A stretch of DNA of 64,000 bases from Parabacteroides distasonis (lineage in GTDB: Bacteria > Bacteroidota > Bacteroidia > Bacteroidales > Tannerellaceae): assembly GCF_004793765.1 (NCBI RefSeq), contig NZ_SRYM01000002.1, positions 78,027-142,026 of the forward strand, read 5' to 3'. Made by a program: the position numbers and the translations under genes. The notes beneath the pieces were generated by a model, which was given only the letters and a program-made list of their open reading frames with translations, searched no databases and was not told the DNA's origin. Shown piece by piece: positions 20,133-28,701 of the stretch. Numbering within the stretch: the first letter of the stretch is position 1; the number at the start of each line of letters is the position of its first letter.

Positions 20133-21029
20133 CTATTTTGTCCCCAAATATAAGAATATCATTCCTAACAACACAAGGAATAAGTCGATCGCCTTGTTCT
20201 TTAAGTTTTTTTCATGGAAGAAGATGGCTCCTGCCAAGAATGTCACCAATACGTTACTTCGGCGTACCATCGATACGATCGAGATCATGGAGTCCGGAAA
20301 TGTCAAAGCATAAAAGTACACCCAATCCGCCACGCATAAGAATACGGAGATAAAAATAATATTCCATCGCCATTGAAAAGGCGTGCTCTTTTTCCGGTTC
20401 GGATACCATAAAAACAACAGGATAAATGACATGATAACACATTGATAGACATTAAACCAGACTTGTACCGTCATCACATCCATGCTACGCATCAAATGCT
20501 TATCATACAATCCGCTCATCGCCCCGGTCAAGATAGATAAGACCGTGAAGAAGATCCATTTATTATGGGCGAAATGAATTCCCTCTTTCTTTCCCGAAGA
20601 GGAAAGGAGATAAAAGGAAGCGATAGAGAGCAAGACTCCGATCCATTGATACAAATTCAGCCGCTCCCCAAACAGAAGCATCGCGCCCAGTAGCGTAAGC
20701 ACGGGTTGGCTGGCCTTGATCGGCCCGGTTATCGTCAGCGGCAAATGCTTTAAGGCAAAATACCCCGATATCCAAGAGGAGAGGACGATCACCGCCTTTA
20801 TCAATACTTTCACGTGATCCTCCAGAGAAGCACGGGGTACATACACCATCGTCCCGTCCAAGCAATCCGTATAAAAAGAGAACAAGATGAACGGGACGAA
20901 AATCAAACTGCTTATAAGCGTATTGAAGAATAAAACGGGGATAACAGCATTCCCGTTTAACGACATTTTCTTATTAACCTCGTAACAACCTAACAAGAAG
21001 GCGGAGAGGAAGGCTAGAGCTAACCACAT
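20133..21029 (-). CDS. EamA/DMT family transporter
   Basis: 298 residues with about ten hydrophobic segments in two five-helix halves, the DMT superfamily pattern. The glycine-serine pairs in the second half (SILTGAMSGLYDKH) fit EamA repeats. It is an inner-membrane carrier, probably exporting or importing a small metabolite; the substrate cannot be read from the sequence. It starts three bases after truA ends, so the two are likely co-transcribed. Confidence 0.85.
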   Translation of the reverse strand: MWLALAFLSAFLLGCYEVNKKMSLNGNAVIPVLFFNTLISSLIFVPFILFSFYTDCLDGTMVYVPRASLEDHVKVLIKAVIVLSSWISGYFALKHLPLTITGPIKASQPVLTLLGAMLLFGERLNLYQWIGVLLSIASFYLLSSSGKKEGIHFAHNKWIFFTVLSILTGAMSGLYDKHLMRSMDVMTVQVWFNVYQCVIMSFILLFLWYPNRKKSTPFQWRWNIIFISVFLCVADWVYFYALTFPDSMISIVSMVRRSNVLVTFLAGAIFFHEKNLKNKAIDLFLVLLGMIFLYLGTK

Positions 21030-21032
21030 AGT

Positions 21033-21857
21033 TTAGCCCTCCACAGGAAAGAGTTCTTCCGGGTACGTAACATCTACCAAGAACAGGGCGTGTCCCGGCA
21101 CGGAGGTTCCGGCCTTGCAACGATCCTTAGCCTCGATCACATTTCGGAAGCCGTCTATCGTTAAACGTCCTCTTCCTACCTCCAGCAAAGTACCTACGAT
21201 CGCACGCACCATATTACGAAGGAAACGGTCGGCACGGATCGTAAATACCCAGGCATCCCCTTCTTGCGTCCACTCCGCATACTGGATATGACAATTATTA
21301 GTCTTTACATCCGTGTGCAATTTGCTGAAACTCGTAAAATCGATATAATCGAATAAAACCTTACAAGCCTCGTTCATAGCCTCGAAATCCAAACGACCGG
21401 GAAGCTTATAAACCAGCTCATAATTAAACGGGTCTTTCTTTGTCGTAATATAATATTTATAGGTTCGTGAAGTAGCGTCGAAGCGGGCATGCGCCTCCGG
21501 TACGACCGGCACGATCTTATAAACGGCGATATCTTTGGGCAGGAGCCTATTCAATTTTTCCGCAAGGAATACCAAATCCCCGATCGGTTCCTCCCAATCA
21601 AAATGGGCGATCATCAAGCGGGCATGTACGCCGGCATCGGTACGGCCGGCCCCCACAATAGGTACGGGCTTACGCATTAAGGTGGCCAAGGCCTCCTCTA
21701 TAGATTGCTGCACCGTCATACCATTCGGCTGGATCTGCCAGCCCCGAAAATTCTTTCCGTTATATCCCAGATATATAAAATATCGTCTCACGCTTATGCT
21801 CTTTACTTTATCTTTTCTAAAATGTGGCACAAAGGTACAGAAATCCAGCAAAGCCAT
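21033..21857 (-). CDS. truA: tRNA pseudouridine synthase A
   Basis: Converts uridines 38-40 of the tRNA anticodon stem to pseudouridine. The catalytic aspartate is in [11 protein letters not shown] (Asp74 in the long form), and the substrate-binding segments RTYKYYI and [19 protein letters not shown] are present. The ATG at 21857 gives 274 residues with an atypical 22-residue N-terminus. A perfect -7 element (TACCTTTG, 21837-21830) lies inside that stretch, so the real start may be the GTG at 21791, which gives [12 protein letters not shown], the family's usual beginning. Either way the catalytic protein is complete. Confidence 0.93.
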   Translation of the reverse strand: MALLDFCTFVPHFRKDKVKSISVRRYFIYLGYNGKNFRGWQIQPNGMTVQQSIEEALATLMRKPVPIVGAGRTDAGVHARLMIAHFDWEEPIGDLVFLAEKLNRLLPKDIAVYKIVPVVPEAHARFDATSRTYKYYITTKKDPFNYELVYKLPGRLDFEAMNEACKVLFDYIDFTSFSKLHTDVKTNNCHIQYAEWTQEGDAWVFTIRADRFLRNMVRAIVGTLLEVGRGRLTIDGFRNVIEAKDRCKAGTSVPGHALFLVDVTYPEELFPVEG

Positions 21858-21887
21858 TGCCTGAATGGACTAAAAAGTTTAATTTTG
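21830..21887. promoter_or_regulatory. Divergent -7 elements for truA (minus) and the AspT-like transporter (plus)
   Basis: On the minus strand TACCTTTG (21837-21830) and on the plus strand TAATTTTG (21880-21887) both match TAnnTTTG. The plus-strand element is 34 bases before the transporter ATG at 21922. Neither has a perfect TTTG at the -33 position. Confidence 0.5.
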
Positions 21888-21921
21888 CATCATTAATAGC
21901 TTCATTTCAAAACAATCTGAC

Positions 21922-23520
21922 ATGTTTGAAACATTACTTCAGTCTTCTTATTTTGCCCTGTTCCTGATCATAGCGCTTGGATTCATGCTAGGACGGATAC
22001 AGATCAAAGGTCTTTCGCTAGACGTATCGGCAGTTATTTTCATCGCCTTGCTATTCGGTCATTTCGGGGTTATCATACCTAAGGAATTAGGGAATATGGG
22101 GCTGGTATTATTTATCTTTACCATTGGTATCCAAGCGGGCCCCGGATTTTTCGACTCCTTCCGTTCCAAAGGCAAGACGCTCATTATCCTGACGTTATTA
22201 ATTGTCGGTTCGGCATGCCTGACAGGAATCTTATTCAAGTATATCTTGGATATCGATACCCCGAGTATCGTCGGTCTGATCGCCGGGGCATTGACGAGTA
22301 CGCCCGGTTTAGCAGTAGCGATCGACTCCACGCAATCATCCGCCGCATCCATCGCCTATGGTATCGCTTATCCGTTCGGCGTAATCGGTGTGATCCTTTT
22401 CGTGAAACTATTACCCAAAATACTTCGCAAGGATTTGATAGCCGAGGCTAAAACGCTGGAAACCCAACGGAAAAGCCAATATCCTACGTTACATACCGCC
22501 GCATTTAAAGTCACGAATAAAAATATCTGCGGAAAGAGTTTGGCACAATTGCAGGTACGGGCCATGACCGGAGCGGTAGTTTCCCGTATAAAACACGACA
22601 ATGTCATATCTATGCCAACTCCCCATACCACGCTTAACGAGGGAGATTTACTGAAGGCCGTAGGTAACGACAAAGCCTTGGAGCAACTGACATTATTGTT
22701 GGGAGAACGTATCGAGGGAGATCTGCCGTTAAGTGGCGGACAGACCTTGCAATCCCTGTTACTGACCAATAAGAGCATTATCAATAAATCGCTAGGGCAT
22801 TTAAATTTACAAGGCACTTTCGGCTGTACGGTAACCCGTGTGCGTCGAAGCGGAATCGACCTTTCCCCGGAACCTAATTTAGTGTTGAAGTTTGGAGATA
22901 AGTTGATGGTCGCCGGCGAGAAAGAAAGCGTAAACGAACTCGCCCAATTCATCGGCAATGATGAGAAACGTCTTTCGGATACGGACTTTTTCCCGATCGC
23001 TATGGGTATCGTATTGGGCGTATTGTTTGGAAAATTAAATATATCCTTCTCGGATTCTTTCTCATTCTCTCCGGGACTGACCGGCGGTATCCTTATGGTT
23101 GCCTTGGTATTAAGCGCCATCGGAAAAACAGGCCCGATCATTTGGTCTATGTCCGGCTCCGCTAATAACCTGCTTCGCCAATTGGGATTATTACTATTCC
23201 TCTCCGAAGTAGGGACATCTGCCGGTGTAAACCTAGTTTCCACTTTCCAATCAAGCGGTTTAACGTTATTCGGAGTCGGTATCGCTATAACAATGATCCC
23301 TATGATCGTAGCTGTATTAGCCGGATATTATTTCTTTAAGATCAACATTCTCGATTTAGTCGGAACAATCGCCGGCGGTATGACCAGTACCCCGGGGCTT
23401 GCCGCCGCGGATTCCATGACAGACAGCCCAGCCCCAAGCGTGGCTTATGCGACAGTTTATCCGATAGCGATGGTATTCCTGATCTTGTTTATACAGATGA
23501 TAGCGAATTTGATTGTCTAA
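21922..23520 (+). CDS. AspT/YidE/YbjL-type antiporter with RCK_C domains
   Basis: 532 residues built as a duplication. Membrane halves at about 1-165 and 355-532 each carry a conserved motif (LTSTPGLA and MTSTPGLA). Between them are two TrkA_C/RCK_C regulatory domains (about 185-265 and 275-350), which in other proteins bind ions or nucleotides. The family includes the aspartate:alanine antiporter and putative transport proteins of unknown substrate; the substrate here cannot be told. It is an inner membrane protein and probably monocistronic, just upstream of a GH51 gene. Confidence 0.85.
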   Translation: MFETLLQSSYFALFLIIALGFMLGRIQIKGLSLDVSAVIFIALLFGHFGVIIPKELGNMGLVLFIFTIGIQAGPGFFDSFRSKGKTLIILTLLIVGSACLTGILFKYILDIDTPSIVGLIAGALTSTPGLAVAIDSTQSSAASIAYGIAYPFGVIGVILFVKLLPKILRKDLIAEAKTLETQRKSQYPTLHTAAFKVTNKNICGKSLAQLQVRAMTGAVVSRIKHDNVISMPTPHTTLNEGDLLKAVGNDKALEQLTLLLGERIEGDLPLSGGQTLQSLLLTNKSIINKSLGHLNLQGTFGCTVTRVRRSGIDLSPEPNLVLKFGDKLMVAGEKESVNELAQFIGNDEKRLSDTDFFPIAMGIVLGVLFGKLNISFSDSFSFSPGLTGGILMVALVLSAIGKTGPIIWSMSGSANNLLRQLGLLLFLSEVGTSAGVNLVSTFQSSGLTLFGVGIAITMIPMIVAVLAGYYFFKINILDLVGTIAGGMTSTPGLAAADSMTDSPAPSVAYATVYPIAMVFLILFIQMIANLIV

Positions 23521-23547
23521 ATCTTTATTTATTGAAAAACACAGAAT

Positions 23548-25515
23548 ATGAGAAGAAAGAACATGAAAAGAACCGCGGCTTTATTCCTCTTAAGTGTCGG
23601 TATAAACTGCATGACCGCACAAGACATCGTGCCTGTGTATGAGTTTGACATCGATGTACAGAATGTAGGTGCGCCTATCCAATCAACTATGTATGGAATC
23701 TTCTTCGAGGATATCAATTTCGGGGCAGATGGAGGATTGTATGCGGAACTAATCAAGAACCGCTCCTTCGAGTTTGAGAATCCATGGGGAGGTTGGGAAC
23801 CTTTCGGTGATGTAAGCATAGCTGAAAAGAATCCCTGTTTCGACAAAAACCCCCATTACGCACACCTGACTTATGCCGGACAAATCACCGGAACCGGTCT
23901 GGAGAACGAAGGCTTCAAAGGTATCGGTATAAAAGCTAATGAAAATTACGACTTTTCCTTATATGCCCGTACCAAGACCAATAACCCGATCAAACTACGT
24001 ATCGAATTGGTAAATAGAGATAACGATATTTATGAGACACAATACCTAGAGATAAAAGGAAAAGACTGGAAGAAATATTCCGTTATCTTGTCTCCCAAAG
24101 CGACCGAGGCTAAATCACGCCTACGCATCACGATGGAAACGGCAGGCTCCTTGGATCTGGAACATATCTCCCTTTTTCCGCAAAAGACATTCAACAATCG
24201 CACGAACGGCCTACGCCGCGATCTAGCACAAGCGTTGAAAGATCTAAAGCCGGGAATCTTTCGTTTCCCGGGTGGATGTATCGTTGAGGGTACAACCATC
24301 GCCACACGCTACCAATGGAAAAATACGGTAGGCCCCGTAGAGAACCGGCCTATCAATATCAACCGGTGGAATTATACATTTCCTCACAAGAAATTCCCGG
24401 ATTATTATCAATCTTACGGTTTGGGATTCTTTGAGTATTTCCAATTAAGCGAAGATATCGGAGCCGAGCCCTTGCCTGTGTTGAATTGCGGGCTGTCATG
24501 CCAGTTTGAGAATGAGGACATGGACCAGCATGTGCCAGTAGATAAATTACAACCTTATATAGACGATGCCTTGGACTTAATCGAATTCGCCAATGGCCCG
24601 GTTACCTCCCAATGGGGCAAAATACGTGCAGAGATGGGGCATCCGGCTTCTTTTAATCTGAAATTTATCGCTATCGGTAACGAGCAATGGGGACCGTTAT
24701 ATCCCGAACGCCTCGAGCCGTTCGTGAAAGCCATCCGAGCTAAATATCCGGAGATCAAAATCATTGGTAGTTCCGGTCCTAATTCGGAAGGAAAAGATTT
24801 CGAATATCTATGGCCGGAGATGAAACGCTTAAAAGTAGATCTGGTGGATGAACATTTCTATCGCTCACCTGAATGGTTCCTAAATAGTGCCAAACGATAT
24901 GATTCGTATGATCGGCAAGGTCCCAAAGTGTTCGCTGGTGAATATGCTTGCCATCCGACTAACCGGGAGAATAGCTTCCTGACCGCATTATGCGAGGCCG
25001 CGTTTATGACCGGCCTTGAACGGAATGCCGACGTGGTCGAATTATGCACATACGCCCCTTTATTCGCACATGTCGATGCGTGGCAATGGCGCCCGGACTT
25101 AATCTGGTTCGACAACCTAAACATCGTGAAAACTCCTAACTACTATGTACAACAATTATACGGACACAATGCTGGAACAAACGTATTGCCCCTGACGATG
25201 AACAAAGAAGCCATTACCGGGCAAAGCGAGCTATTCGCCACAGCCGCTTTCGACAAACGCACAAATGAGCTCATCATCAAAATCGTCAATACCAGTATTC
25301 TGAGCAAAAAGATCAAATTAAGCCTAAACGGAATTTCACCCGGCAAGCATAAAGGAAAGTTGACGATCTTACATGCCTCAGACTTAGAAGCGAAGAATAC
25401 ATTAAGTAAACCGGAAACAGTTATACCCATCGAATCTGCGGTGGAACTAGAGGCCCCCGTTACTGAAGTCTCCATTCAACCATTAAGTTTCTTAGTCTAT
25501 AGGATATCGCTATAA
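23548..25515 (+). CDS. GH51 alpha-L-arabinofuranosidase, exported
   Basis: 655 residues (or 650 from the second ATG at 23563, which starts right at the signal peptide MKRTAALFLLSVG). A carbohydrate-binding-like region lies at about 60-220. The catalytic TIM barrel follows, with the acid/base Glu379 in IGNEQWGP and the nucleophile Glu465 in FAGEYACHPT, and a C-terminal beta-sandwich. The motif FRFPGGCIVEG is characteristic. It removes arabinofuranose side chains from arabinan or arabinoxylan in the periplasm. It is 28 bases downstream of the transporter and may be co-transcribed with it. Confidence 0.93.
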   Translation: MRRKNMKRTAALFLLSVGINCMTAQDIVPVYEFDIDVQNVGAPIQSTMYGIFFEDINFGADGGLYAELIKNRSFEFENPWGGWEPFGDVSIAEKNPCFDKNPHYAHLTYAGQITGTGLENEGFKGIGIKANENYDFSLYARTKTNNPIKLRIELVNRDNDIYETQYLEIKGKDWKKYSVILSPKATEAKSRLRITMETAGSLDLEHISLFPQKTFNNRTNGLRRDLAQALKDLKPGIFRFPGGCIVEGTTIATRYQWKNTVGPVENRPININRWNYTFPHKKFPDYYQSYGLGFFEYFQLSEDIGAEPLPVLNCGLSCQFENEDMDQHVPVDKLQPYIDDALDLIEFANGPVTSQWGKIRAEMGHPASFNLKFIAIGNEQWGPLYPERLEPFVKAIRAKYPEIKIIGSSGPNSEGKDFEYLWPEMKRLKVDLVDEHFYRSPEWFLNSAKRYDSYDRQGPKVFAGEYACHPTNRENSFLTALCEAAFMTGLERNADVVELCTYAPLFAHVDAWQWRPDLIWFDNLNIVKTPNYYVQQLYGHNAGTNVLPLTMNKEAITGQSELFATAAFDKRTNELIIKIVNTSILSKKIKLSLNGISPGKHKGKLTILHASDLEAKNTLSKPETVIPIESAVELEAPVTEVSIQPLSFLVYRISL

Positions 25516-25536
25516 TCTATCATACATACGAAAGTT

Positions 25537-25830
25537 ATGAATATTGAAGAGTTTAGGGAATATTACCTTTCGTTGAAAGGTGTTTATGAAAAAATGCCTT
25601 TCACGAATGTCCCAGATAAATACAATCAGGGTGAATTACAAGTCCGATGCTCAGGAATAACACCCGGTTGGCATATGAATAAAGTTACTCCGTTTATTTC
25701 CCATTTGAGAAGGACGTTTGAAAGATTATACGTACATTTGTGAATTCACCTAAACAGCATAAATATGATGCAGACGAATTTACAATTGGACCTAGCCTTC
25801 AACTATCTGGAAAATACCGGGACCAACATC
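25537..25830 (+). pseudogene. Degenerate MmcQ/YjbR-like gene (internal deletion, frameshift, stop)
   Basis: The ATG at 25537 begins a good YjbR-like N-terminus (MNIEEFREYYLSLKGVYEKM, then PFTNVPDKY). The frame then jumps straight to the family's C-terminal segment (CSGITPGWHMNK), so about 40 central codons are missing in frame. After HMNK the homologous reading continues one frame over (SYSVYFPFEKDV, a stop, KIIRTFVNSPK) into the start of the next gene. The 68-codon open frame to 25743 is therefore a relic. The approximate end given here marks the last recognisable homology. Confidence 0.75.
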
Positions 25831-27900
25831 TTCCTTACCGGAAAAGCGGGAACAGGAAAGACCACATTCTTGAAGAAACTTAAAGAGACTTCCCCCAAGC
25901 GGATGATTGTGGTAGCGCCTACCGGAGTAGCGGCGATTAACGCAGGAGGTATAACGATTCACTCCTTCTTTCAGCTGCCTTTCGGACCGTATGTACCGGG
26001 TAGCGAAATGGCATCCGGACAAAACAAATCCTATTCACATAAATTCAATCAAGATAAGATCAATATCATCCGTAGTATGGACTTACTCGTAATCGACGAG
26101 GTCAGTATGGTACGTGCTGATTTGCTGGATGCTATCAGTGATATGCTACGTCGTTACCGGGATAGGGATAAACCTTTTGGTGGTGTTCAATTATTATTGA
26201 TCGGAGACTTGCAACAACTAGCCCCCGTAGTGAAGGAGGACGAATGGAATTTGCTGAGAGAACATTATACCTCTCCCTTCTTTTTTGACAGTAAGGCTCT
26301 TTCCAAGAGTGATTATCTTTGCATCGAATTAACTCAAGTATATCGCCAAGCGGACGATACGTTCGTCCGCCTATTAAACAATATCCGTGAAAACCGCTTC
26401 GACGAGAATACACTACACACCTTAAACCAACGTTATATTCCCCATTTTAAACCAGAAGACAAAGCGGATTATATCACGCTGACAACCCATAATTATCAAG
26501 CCCAGCTAATCAATAACCGCAAGTTGCAAGAACTACCCGATCCGGCTTATACGTTCAAGGCCGAGATCAAGGATGATTTCCCGGCTTACTCCTACCCGAC
26601 CGACGAGGTATTGGAGCTAAAGCTAGACGCTCAAGTCATGTTCGTAAAAAACGATTCTTCCGGCGAAAGGCGATATTACAACGGAAAGATCGGACGAGTT
26701 GTCTTCATCAGCCCGAACAAGATTATCGTATCTGACAAATCGGGCAATGATATCACCGTAGACCGGGAGACATGGACAAACGTGAAATATACGATCGACA
26801 AGAACACGAAGGAAATCACGGAAACGATCGCCGGCTCTTTCAGCCAATACCCACTGAAAACCGCTTGGGCGATCACCATACATAAAAGCCAAGGTTTGAC
26901 TTTCGAGCATGCCATCATCGACGCATCCGCCGCCTTCTCACACGGACAAGTCTACGTAGCCTTGAGCCGTTGCAAGACGTTGGAAGGAATGGTATTAAGT
27001 AGCCCGATCACTCAAAATGCCATGATTCGCGATGAGAAGATATCAAATTATACCTCTTCCCTCTCGGAGCGTCAACCATGTGAGGACCAATTACGGCAAG
27101 CCCAACAACAGTACTATTTGAGACTAGCAACCGAGCTATTCGACTTCAATCCCGTACAACAAAAGTTGCAATATACATCTTATGTGGCATACACCCATCT
27201 GCAAAAACTATACCCGGAATTAAGCAATCAATATCCCCGGATCCGGGATTATTTCCGTTCGGATATAGTAGAAGTAGGCGAACGTTTCTGCCAGCAACTC
27301 ACCCGTATGATCTCCAGCACCAGTCTCTATGATACGGACGAACATATACAAGACCGTATCCGAAAAGGCTGCGCTTACTTTCTGGAAAAGATCGAGACCT
27401 ATTGCCAACCCTTGATAGAGGCTTCTGACGTGGAGATCGATAATAAAGAAGCTCGCAAAACTTTCACGTCCGCCTTAAAAGCTTTCAGCGACGAGCTCTC
27501 CATCAAGGTCGCCACACTAAAAGCCAGCCAAGAGGGTTTTCGCCTCATCGACTATCTATCCGCCAAGGCTAAGGCAAGCATAGAAGAAGCACCTATGGCC
27601 AGCAAGCGGAAGGCTTCCCGGAAAACATCCGAGTCCGAGAAGATCGCTGTCTCTACCGACATTTTGCATCCCGAATTATATGTCCGCCTAAAACAATGGA
27701 GATACAATCTATCCGTAAAAAAAGGATTACCCCCTTATACGATCTTGCAACAGAAAGCATTGATAGGTGTTTGCAATACCTTACCTACGCACCCAAAAGA
27801 TTTATTAAAGATACCCGGCATCGGCAAAAAAGTAATCGAGAATTACGGAGAAGCATTATTAGAAATCGTCTCTTCTTTCTCTCCTTCCAAAGTATGTTAA
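25765..27900 (+). CDS. Pif1/RecD-like superfamily 1 helicase with C-terminal HRDC domain
   Basis: 711 residues. Walker A is GKAGTGKTT (26-34) and Walker B is LLVIDEVSM. The motifs PTGVAAINAGG, DLQQLAPV, AITIHKSQGLTFEHAIID and VYVALSRCKTLEG are those of Pif1/RecD2-type 5'-3' DNA helicases. A helical linker follows, and the last 75 residues are an HRDC domain with a helix-hairpin-helix signature (LLKIPGIGKKVIENYGEALLEIV). It probably unwinds DNA in replication or recombination. The gene ends inside a perfect hairpin (27892-27927) and its start overlaps the relic of the YjbR-like gene. Confidence 0.9.
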   Translation: MMQTNLQLDLAFNYLENTGTNIFLTGKAGTGKTTFLKKLKETSPKRMIVVAPTGVAAINAGGITIHSFFQLPFGPYVPGSEMASGQNKSYSHKFNQDKINIIRSMDLLVIDEVSMVRADLLDAISDMLRRYRDRDKPFGGVQLLLIGDLQQLAPVVKEDEWNLLREHYTSPFFFDSKALSKSDYLCIELTQVYRQADDTFVRLLNNIRENRFDENTLHTLNQRYIPHFKPEDKADYITLTTHNYQAQLINNRKLQELPDPAYTFKAEIKDDFPAYSYPTDEVLELKLDAQVMFVKNDSSGERRYYNGKIGRVVFISPNKIIVSDKSGNDITVDRETWTNVKYTIDKNTKEITETIAGSFSQYPLKTAWAITIHKSQGLTFEHAIIDASAAFSHGQVYVALSRCKTLEGMVLSSPITQNAMIRDEKISNYTSSLSERQPCEDQLRQAQQQYYLRLATELFDFNPVQQKLQYTSYVAYTHLQKLYPELSNQYPRIRDYFRSDIVEVGERFCQQLTRMISSTSLYDTDEHIQDRIRKGCAYFLEKIETYCQPLIEASDVEIDNKEARKTFTSALKAFSDELSIKVATLKASQEGFRLIDYLSAKAKASIEEAPMASKRKASRKTSESEKIAVSTDILHPELYVRLKQWRYNLSVKKGLPPYTILQQKALIGVCNTLPTHPKDLLKIPGIGKKVIENYGEALLEIVSSFSPSKVC

Positions 27901-27927
27901 CTTCATCCGCAAATGAAGTTAACATAC
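27892..27927. terminator. Perfect 15-bp hairpin over the helicase stop codon
   Basis: GTATGTTAACTTCAT (27892-27906) and its exact reverse complement (27913-27927) enclose a six-base loop. The TAA stop codon (27898-27900) is inside the left arm. There is no U tract after it, so it may stabilise the mRNA end or act as a terminator in either direction between convergent genes. Confidence 0.6.
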
Positions 27928-27998
27928 TTGGACATTTAAACTAAGATACTTGAACGTTTCAACTAAGATACTTTGGCGTTTTAATTAAGTTACTTTTT
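27921..27998. repeat. 22-bp tandem repeat, about 3.5 copies
   Basis: Three full units at 27921-27942, 27943-27964 and 27965-27986 follow the pattern AAGATACTTGAACGTTTCAACT with a few changes, and a partial fourth continues to 27998. The array begins inside the right arm of the hairpin and reaches the stop codon of the convergent DUF4923 gene. Confidence 0.7.
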
Positions 27999-28613
27999 CA
28001 AATCGAAACCCAACATCATGCCATCATATTCACTTGCCACCTTATTGATGGCTTTCAAGGTCGTATTGCTGGATATAGAAGAAACCGTGCTCAAGAACTT
28101 CAGTAATTTATCCGCGTTAAAAAGCAATGTCAACTCATTACCGGAAAGGACGACATGGGCGGTAAGCGTAGAAACGGCCAGCTTCTTATTACCTACCGTA
28201 TACCGTAACGTCACCGTTTTATCTCCCGGATTCAACGAGTAAGTACCTTTCAGGCTTCCCCTTTTCAATGCGCTCGTAAACGTACTATCCGAATTAAAGA
28301 CATAATTAAACACACCTTCCACGATACCTACTTTCGCGCAATATTCCTTCATTTTCTTCTCTGCCTCGGTAGCCGCCAAGCTTCCCGCTACATTCTTCAA
28401 GGCATTATCACCTTCCAGTCGCAAGGCAGGATTCACATACATCCAAGTTCCCTGTAAATTCTCGAAAGTCACGGCTTTCCCTCCGGTGACAGAAGTCACG
28501 GCGTTCTTTACGGCAGATGAATTTAAGATATCTTTCAAGGACTGTCCCTTCATGTTTCCGGGAATCAACAAAAGACCGCATACGGCCATCCACACACATA
28601 GTAACTTTTTCAT
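27990..28613 (-). CDS. DUF4923 family exported protein
   Basis: 207 residues with a signal peptide (VWMAVCGLLLIPGNMKGQ). The mature part matches the DUF4923 family of Bacteroidales: LQGTWMYVNPALRLEGDN, then a lipocalin-like set of strands with FNSDSTFTSALKRGSLKGTY. No catalytic motif is known. It is a single gene, divergent from the zinc peptidase; a perfect -7 element (28653-28646, minus) lies 32 bases upstream. Confidence 0.8.
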   Translation of the reverse strand: MKKLLCVWMAVCGLLLIPGNMKGQSLKDILNSSAVKNAVTSVTGGKAVTFENLQGTWMYVNPALRLEGDNALKNVAGSLAATEAEKKMKEYCAKVGIVEGVFNYVFNSDSTFTSALKRGSLKGTYSLNPGDKTVTLRYTVGNKKLAVSTLTAHVVLSGNELTLLFNADKLLKFLSTVSSISSNTTLKAINKVASEYDGMMLGFDLKK

Positions 28614-28645
28614 CTTTTTGTTTTTTACTCAATTAAAAAATCTGT

Positions 28646-28674
28646 CAAAGATACAAATATTATTGCTATATTTG
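28646..28674. promoter_or_regulatory. Closely spaced divergent -7 elements
   Basis: TATCTTTG on the minus strand (28653-28646) faces the DUF4923 gene, and TATATTTG on the plus strand (28667-28674) faces the zinc peptidase gene at 28702. Both match TAnnTTTG, and their -33 regions overlap, so the two promoters may compete. Confidence 0.5.
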
Positions 28675-28701
28675 TTTTAAATAACTTTATACAAACATAC
28701 C

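Noticed and set aside
22368..23243. Minus-strand open frame of 291 codons in the AspT-like gene
   Set aside because: Opposite strand of a well conserved transporter; composition is typical of a shadow frame.
27921..27998. CRISPR or minisatellite gene
   Set aside because: 22-bp units follow each other without spacers and code for nothing.
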